From SKVR01 sp046291875 (GTDB lineage Bacteria > Bacteroidota > Bacteroidia > Bacteroidales > UBA7960), in the NCBI GenBank assembly GCA_046291875.1, contig JBKBSF010000005.1, positions 114,334 through 178,333 of the forward strand: 64,000 nt of DNA, written 5' to 3'. Below are positions 59,864 to 64,000 of this stretch, in pieces. Below the pieces are notes generated by a model, which saw only the letters and a list, made by a program, of their open reading frames with translations, ran no database searches and was not told where the DNA came from. A program made the translations under genes and the position numbers. The stretch's first letter is position 1. Every line of letters begins with the position of its first letter.

Positions 59864-61138
59864 ATGCTATACTTTGCACAGGGTTCCGAAACCACCGACC
59901 TCAGCGCCGAAGACATCAAAAAAGCCCTTTTTGAAACCTTCGACAAGCTGGGGCAGAAGAAAAAAGTACTTGCCATCCCACCCGATTTTACCCGTTACCA
60001 CTCGCGGGCAGGGTATCTTACCACGCTCGCATATGAATATTACAGGAATGCCCTCACAGACATATTGCCGGCCCTGGGCACCCACGCCCTCATGACAGCA
60101 GAGGAACTGCATAAAATGTTTCCGGGCATTCCTTTATCGCTTTTCCGAGAGCACAAGTGGCGCACCGATATTACCACCCTGGGCACAGTCCCCGCCGATT
60201 ATATTTACGAAATCTCCGAACAACGAGTCAACTACTCCTGGCCGGCACAGGTAAACAAAATGCTGGTCAACGGTGGCTACGACCTTATCCTCTCCCCTGG
60301 CCAGGTGGTGCCCCACGAAGTAATTGGCATGGCCAACTACAACAAGAACATCTTTGTGGGCACCGGCGGCGCCGAAGGCATCAATAAAAGCCACTTCCTG
60401 GGTGCAGCCTACGGCATCGAACGCATCCTGGGCCGGCCCGACACCCCCGTGCGCAAGGTCCTCAACTATGCTTCCGACAATTTTGCACGCCACCTGCCCA
60501 TCCTCTACCTGCTCACCGTGGTAGCCAAAGATGAAAACGGCAAGCTCAAGGTGCGTGGCCTCTACATCGGCGACGACCACGAATGCTACCTCCAGGCGGC
60601 GGCTCTTTCCCTCAAGGTCAACTTCATCATGCTGGAAAAACCGCTCAAAAAAGTGGTGGTGTACCTCGACCCCGAAGAGTTTAAAAGCACCTGGCTGGGC
60701 AACAAGAGCGTGTATCGCACCCGCATGGCCATTGAAGACAAGGGCGAACTGGTGGTACTGGCACCCGGCCTGAAAGAGTTTGGTGAAGATAAGCAGATTG
60801 ATGCCCTTATCCGCAAATACGGCTACCTCACCACCCCCGAAATACTGAAGCTCACCAACGAGCAACCTGAGTTGCAGAACAATCTCAGTGCGGCAGCACA
60901 CCTTATACATGGCTCTGCCGAAGACCGCTTTACCATCACCTACTGCCCGGGCAAGGTTACCGAAGAAGAAATCCGCTCGGTGAACTTCAACTATGCTCCC
61001 CTGGCAGAGATGATGCAACGCTACAACCCCGAAAAGCTCAAAGACGGATACAACACCATGGACGATGGCGAAGAAATCTTCTACATCTCTAATCCGGCCA
61101 TTGGTCTGTGGGCTTCCCGGGAACGGTTTAAAGATTAG
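59864..61138 (+). CDS. LarA-family (nickel-pincer) epimerase, possibly acting on mannonate/gluconate
   Basis: A 424-residue lactate racemase-like (LarA/DUF2088) protein. Residues matching LarA: D41/R44 in PPDFTRYHS, H74 in LGTHALMTAEEL (LarA H108), H151 in VVPHEV (H174), K161 in NYNKN (K184, the covalent anchor of the nickel-pincer nucleotide) and H177 in NKSHF (H200, Ni ligand). The H151-K161-H177 spacing of 10 and 16 residues is identical to LarA. The family interconverts alpha-hydroxy acid stereoisomers, and D-gluconate 2-epimerase activity has been reported for some members. Lying between a mannonate/KDG cluster and gnd, it is probably a mannonate-gluconate 2-epimerase. Cofactor genes larB, larC and larE are not in the window. 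Confidence 0.85.
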   Translation: MLYFAQGSETTDLSAEDIKKALFETFDKLGQKKKVLAIPPDFTRYHSRAGYLTTLAYEYYRNALTDILPALGTHALMTAEELHKMFPGIPLSLFREHKWRTDITTLGTVPADYIYEISEQRVNYSWPAQVNKMLVNGGYDLILSPGQVVPHEVIGMANYNKNIFVGTGGAEGINKSHFLGAAYGIERILGRPDTPVRKVLNYASDNFARHLPILYLLTVVAKDENGKLKVRGLYIGDDHECYLQAAALSLKVNFIMLEKPLKKVVVYLDPEEFKSTWLGNKSVYRTRMAIEDKGELVVLAPGLKEFGEDKQIDALIRKYGYLTTPEILKLTNEQPELQNNLSAAAHLIHGSAEDRFTITYCPGKVTEEEIRSVNFNYAPLAEMMQRYNPEKLKDGYNTMDDGEEIFYISNPAIGLWASRERFKD

Positions 61139-61202
61139 AGAACCATTGCTGTCAGTTTCAGCTGACGGATAATTATTAAATGCAAATCAAAACACATTCA
61201 TT

Positions 61203-62657
61203 ATGGAGAAACAAGCTGATATTGGATTGATAGGTCTGGCCGTAATGGGCGAGAACCTGGTACTGAATATGGAGAGCAAGGGGTTTACCGTGTCGGTATA
61301 CAACCGCTCCACCGAGAGAGTTGACGAATTTGTTAACGGGCGGGGAAAAGGCAAAAACATCATGGGCACCCACAACCTGCAGGAACTGGTGGCTTCGCTG
61401 AAATCGCCCCGCAAAGTGATGCTGATGGTAAAAGCCGGGAATCCCGTGGATGCCCTTATTGAAAGCCTTATTCCTTTGCTTGACAAGGGCGATATCATCA
61501 TCGACGGTGGCAATACCCACTTCCCCGATACCGATCGCCGCACTGCCTGGCTCGAAAAAGAAGGTCTGCTCTATATCGGCACCGGCGTTTCGGGTGGCGA
61601 GGAAGGAGCACTCCTGGGGCCATCCATCATGCCCGGAGGGTCCAAAGAAGCCTGGCCACATGTAAAACCTATCTTTCAGTCCATCGCCGCCAAGGTGGAA
61701 GACGGCACTCCCTGCTGCGACTGGGTAGGTGAAAACGGCGCCGGACATTTCGTAAAAATGGTGCACAACGGCATTGAGTATGGTGATATGCAGCTTATCT
61801 GCGAAGCCTACCAGGTGATGAAAGACCTGCTGGGGATGGATGCAGATGAAATGCACGTGGTTTTCAAAGACTGGAACCAGGGCGAGCTGGACAGCTACCT
61901 TATCGAAATCACCCGCGACATCATGGCATATAAGGATGAAGACGGCAAACCGCTGGTAGACAAAATCCTGGACACCGCCGGACAAAAAGGTACCGGCAAA
62001 TGGACCGGTGTTACAGCGCTGGACCTGGGCATCCCTCTGACCCTCATTGGCGAGTCTGTGTTTGCACGCTGCCTGTCGGCACAGAAAGACGAGAGGGTAA
62101 AAGCATCCAAAGTGCTGAGGGGTCCCAATCCAGCCTTTACCGGCGACAAGAAAGCCTTTGTGGAAGACATCCGTAAGGCGCTGCTGGCTTCCAAAATCGT
62201 ATCCTATGCACAGGGGTATGTACTAATGCGCGCCGCAGCCGAAGATTATGGCTGGAACCTCAACTATGGCGGTATTGCCCTGATGTGGCGCGGAGGATGT
62301 ATCATCCGCTCGGTATTCCTGGGCAAAATCAAAGATGCCTTCGACAAAAATCCCGAGTTGCCCAACTTGCTGCTCGACGATTATTTCAAAGGCAAAATCC
62401 ACGATGCCGATGCAAGCTGGCGGCGTGTAGTGGCCACTGCCATGACCAATGGCATCCCGGTGCCGGCATTCTCATCGGCCCTGAGCTATTTCGACGGTTA
62501 TCGCACCGAGCGCCTGCCCGCCAACCTGTTGCAGGCACAGCGCGACTATTTCGGCGCCCATACCTACGAGCGCCTGGACAAACCCCGTGGCGAATTCTTC
62601 CACACCAACTGGACCGGACGAGGCGGTACAACCGCATCCACAACCTATAACGTTTAA
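61203..62657 (+). CDS. gnd: 6-phosphogluconate dehydrogenase, decarboxylating
   Basis: A 484-residue 6PGDH that oxidises and decarboxylates 6-phosphogluconate to ribulose 5-phosphate in the pentose phosphate pathway. The cofactor motif GLAVMGENLVLNM (11-23) is followed by VYNRSTERVDEF, consistent with NADP use. The substrate-binding blocks GVSGGEEGALLGPSIMPGG and KMVHNGIEYGDMQLICEAY hold the catalytic Lys and His. The C-terminal dimer tail ends TNWTGRGGTTASTTYNV. No zwf or pgl lies next to it. Its position 64 bp behind the LarA-like gene, rather than with zwf, suggests it also serves gluconate arising from hexuronates. Confidence 0.97.
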   Translation: MEKQADIGLIGLAVMGENLVLNMESKGFTVSVYNRSTERVDEFVNGRGKGKNIMGTHNLQELVASLKSPRKVMLMVKAGNPVDALIESLIPLLDKGDIIIDGGNTHFPDTDRRTAWLEKEGLLYIGTGVSGGEEGALLGPSIMPGGSKEAWPHVKPIFQSIAAKVEDGTPCCDWVGENGAGHFVKMVHNGIEYGDMQLICEAYQVMKDLLGMDADEMHVVFKDWNQGELDSYLIEITRDIMAYKDEDGKPLVDKILDTAGQKGTGKWTGVTALDLGIPLTLIGESVFARCLSAQKDERVKASKVLRGPNPAFTGDKKAFVEDIRKALLASKIVSYAQGYVLMRAAAEDYGWNLNYGGIALMWRGGCIIRSVFLGKIKDAFDKNPELPNLLLDDYFKGKIHDADASWRRVVATAMTNGIPVPAFSSALSYFDGYRTERLPANLLQAQRDYFGAHTYERLDKPRGEFFHTNWTGRGGTTASTTYNV

Positions 62658-62689
62658 TCTCCCCCTTTTTTTCATTGTGTGTTGGTGAA

Positions 62690-62726
62690 AGCCCCGGCAT
62701 CCGTGAGGAAGTCGGGGCTGGTTTTA
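62690..62726 (+). terminator. Terminator after gnd
   Basis: AGCCCCG (62690-62696) pairs with CGGGGCT (62713-62719), followed by GGTTTTA. It ends the hexuronate cluster. Confidence 0.7.
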
Positions 62727-62736
62727 TGATTTACCC

Positions 62737-63027
62737 TTATTTAAAGCGAGACTTAAAGTCCATCCGCTCATGCAGAATTCTGACAATTAATATTTCATTC
62801 GGGGAGGTTATCCGATAAAACACAATATGACGACCCACCCATTGCCCCATCAAATTTTCCTTAATATGAGAATAAACCTTCCCCATTTCGGGATGCTTGG
62901 AGATAGTATCAAACGTCTCAATTAGCAAGTAATAATATTTATCCGCCTGCTTTTCAGACCATTTCAGCTGTGTATACTTCCATATACTGACTAAATCATC
63001 AACAGCTTTGCGGGTTAATCTATACAT
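62737..63027 (-). CDS. ParE/RelE-type toxin
   Basis: A 96-residue toxin of the ParE/RelE superfamily. It opens YRLTRKAVDDLVSIWKYT and contains KHPEMGKVYSHI and RHIVFYRI...ILIVRILHERMD, the usual core strands. ParE toxins poison DNA gyrase whereas RelE toxins cleave mRNA; the absence of a clear RelE catalytic set and the ParD-like partner favour ParE. It overlaps the antitoxin gene by 8 bp, so the pair is translated together. Confidence 0.9.
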   Translation of the reverse strand: MYRLTRKAVDDLVSIWKYTQLKWSEKQADKYYYLLIETFDTISKHPEMGKVYSHIKENLMGQWVGRHIVFYRITSPNEILIVRILHERMDFKSRFK

Positions 63028-63271
63028 TGCTTTTTTGTTGAGCCTTCAAAACTTTTAAATGGGCTTCGGGGTCAAAATCGTCTGCTATTCCGCTATCAAT
63101 GCCTACATCAATAGCCTCCCGCAATAAATGAAACTTATTCTCTTCTTCTTCCAGCAATCTTAAACCAGCTCGCACCACTTCACTTGCATTTTTATACCGA
63201 CCCGATGTAATGCTGTTTTGTATAAACTGGTCGAAATAAGTTCCTAAAGATATGGATGTGTTTTTATTCAT
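63020..63271 (-). CDS. ParD-type antitoxin
   Basis: An 83-residue antitoxin with an N-terminal ribbon-helix-helix (about 1-45; SISLGTYFDQFIQNSITSG, SEVVRAGLRLLEEEE) and a C-terminal tail (about 55-83) that wraps the toxin. It precedes the toxin and overlaps it by 8 bp. Upstream lies a promoter box with an adjacent inverted repeat, consistent with autorepression by the complex. Confidence 0.9.
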   Translation of the reverse strand: MNKNTSISLGTYFDQFIQNSITSGRYKNASEVVRAGLRLLEEEENKFHLLREAIDVGIDSGIADDFDPEAHLKVLKAQQKSNV

Positions 63272-63294
63272 ATTGTTTCAAATTGAGATTGACC

Positions 63295-63315
63295 CAAAGT
63301 TACCAATTTTTGGTA
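63295..63315 (-). promoter_or_regulatory. Promoter box and inverted-repeat operator of the parDE-like pair
   Basis: Read leftwards, 63302 to 63295 is TAACTTTG, a TAnnTTTG match 24 bp before the antitoxin start. Overlapping it is TACCAA (63301-63306) and TTGGTA (63310-63315), a perfect inverted repeat with a 3-nt centre, suited to a ribbon-helix-helix dimer. Confidence 0.55.
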
Positions 63316-63384
63316 TTATTCTAAAGCATAAATATCGCATAAAAGGATACAATTTGCCCAACTATGAACAACCCCACCCTTTAA

Positions 63385-63915
63385 CTATTTTGTTGTCTTT
63401 CCTCCCATCTGGGTTAGAACGCTGTCGATGGGTTCCCAAAGCTCAATTTTATTGCCTTCAGCGTCCATGATGTGCACAAATTTGCCGTATTCATACTCTA
63501 CGATTTCATCTAGCACGTTAACACCATTGGCTTTGAGATTACGAACCAGCCCTTCGATATTTTGCACCCGGTAGTTTATCATAAACTCTTTTTTCGAGGG
63601 TGCGAAATATTCACTTCCTTGCTGGAAAGGGCTCCATTGCAGGTAGTTAATCTCATCGGGGCGGTTTGCATTTCTGAACTCAAAGCTTGAGCCCCATTCG
63701 TTGACCTCAAGTCCGAGATTTTTACTGTACCATTCCCGCGTTTTTTCAGGGTTTTCGGAGAAAAAGAATACTCCACCGATACCGGTTACCCGTGGGGTAG
63801 TATCGTTTTGTAAGGTTTCTGATTTTTCGTTATTATCCATAGCGTTTTCGTTGTTGGAATTCATTTGACAGCCCCCCACCAGTAGGGGAAGCAATAAAAG
63901 TATTAGTATTTTCAT
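63385..63915 (-). CDS. VOC-superfamily (glyoxalase-like) lipoprotein
   Basis: 176 residues with a lipoprotein signal (LLLLPLLVGGC, Cys about residue 16), an Asn/Asp/Glu-rich linker (17-40) and one VOC domain (about 44-165): GVFFFSENPEKTREWYSKNLGL, NYLQWSPF, VQNIEGLVRNLKANGVNV and MDAEGNKIELWEP. VOC proteins bind a metal and act in glyoxalase, dioxygenase or resistance reactions; here E158 of IELWEP is the usual metal ligand. A cell-envelope lipoprotein form is unusual, since most VOC proteins are cytosolic. Substrate unknown. Confidence 0.85.
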   Translation of the reverse strand: MKILILLLLPLLVGGCQMNSNNENAMDNNEKSETLQNDTTPRVTGIGGVFFFSENPEKTREWYSKNLGLEVNEWGSSFEFRNANRPDEINYLQWSPFQQGSEYFAPSKKEFMINYRVQNIEGLVRNLKANGVNVLDEIVEYEYGKFVHIMDAEGNKIELWEPIDSVLTQMGGKTTK

Positions 63916-64000
63916 TCGAATACAATCTAGTTAATCGTTTAATATTTAGTTTATTACAAACTCAAGAGTAATTAAAAATTTTCATTCTCGTGCTCTAAGC

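Noticed and set aside
1..64000. CRISPR arrays, insertion sequences, prophage genes or integrase-flanked islands
   Set aside because: No regularly spaced repeats, transposase, integrase or phage structural motifs were seen in the translated frames.

Overview
The window looks like a Bacteroidota chromosome segment, most likely Bacteroidales/Marinilabiliales-like. The evidence is a type IX secretion component (PorZ) with two probable cargo proteins carrying type IX sorting domains, TonB-dependent receptors with carboxypeptidase-like N-terminal domains, SusA-like and SusB-like glycosidases, TAnnTTTG promoter boxes, a 29-residue COX24/AURKAIP1-type basic peptide gene, and an AsnC/Lrp-controlled PLP enzyme. 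No rRNA, tRNA, CRISPR array, insertion sequence or phage gene was recognised.

Layout. 0-10 kb: end of an MlaE permease and MlaF, an orphan MacB-type permease, phosphoglycerate mutase (gpmI), a DJ-1/PfpI protein, a Cys/Met PLP lyase divergent from an Lrp regulator, a GH97 alpha-glucosidase and a DUF418 membrane protein. 10.5-15.4 kb: a four-gene MacAB-like export operon (ATPase, two permeases, adaptor) behind a dyad-rich regulatory region. 15.4-24.4 kb: an unrecognised polytopic membrane protein, a thioesterase, and housekeeping genes ssb, mutY, hup, the COX24-type peptide, rng, recX and prfB (with the programmed +1 frameshift), then a FISUMP lipoprotein. 24.9-33.9 kb: B12-dependent ribonucleotide reductase, a His-rich membrane protein next to a ZnuD-like receptor, porZ and recO. 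33.9-38.6 kb: two GT2/membrane-protein pairs arranged tail to tail. 38.7-51 kb: type IX cargo (CotH-like, beta-helix), a GH13 amylase, a methyltransferase, an outer-membrane receptor and a tocopherol-cyclase-like protein.

51-62.7 kb is a hexuronate catabolism locus. uxaC and uxaE (leftward) are divergent, across a perfect 14-bp palindrome, from a LacI regulator followed by an SDR mannonate oxidoreductase, uxuA, kdgK, a second PfkB kinase, a LarA-family (nickel-pincer type) protein and gnd. Together they predict conversion of galacturonate and glucuronate through tagaturonate/fructuronate and mannonate to KDPG. The LarA-like protein and 6-phosphogluconate dehydrogenase suggest a second exit from mannonate through gluconate into the pentose phosphate pathway. 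This is the most interesting hypothesis in the window. The right end holds a ParDE-type toxin-antitoxin pair and a VOC-fold lipoprotein.

All assignments come from reading motifs and context; no database search was run.
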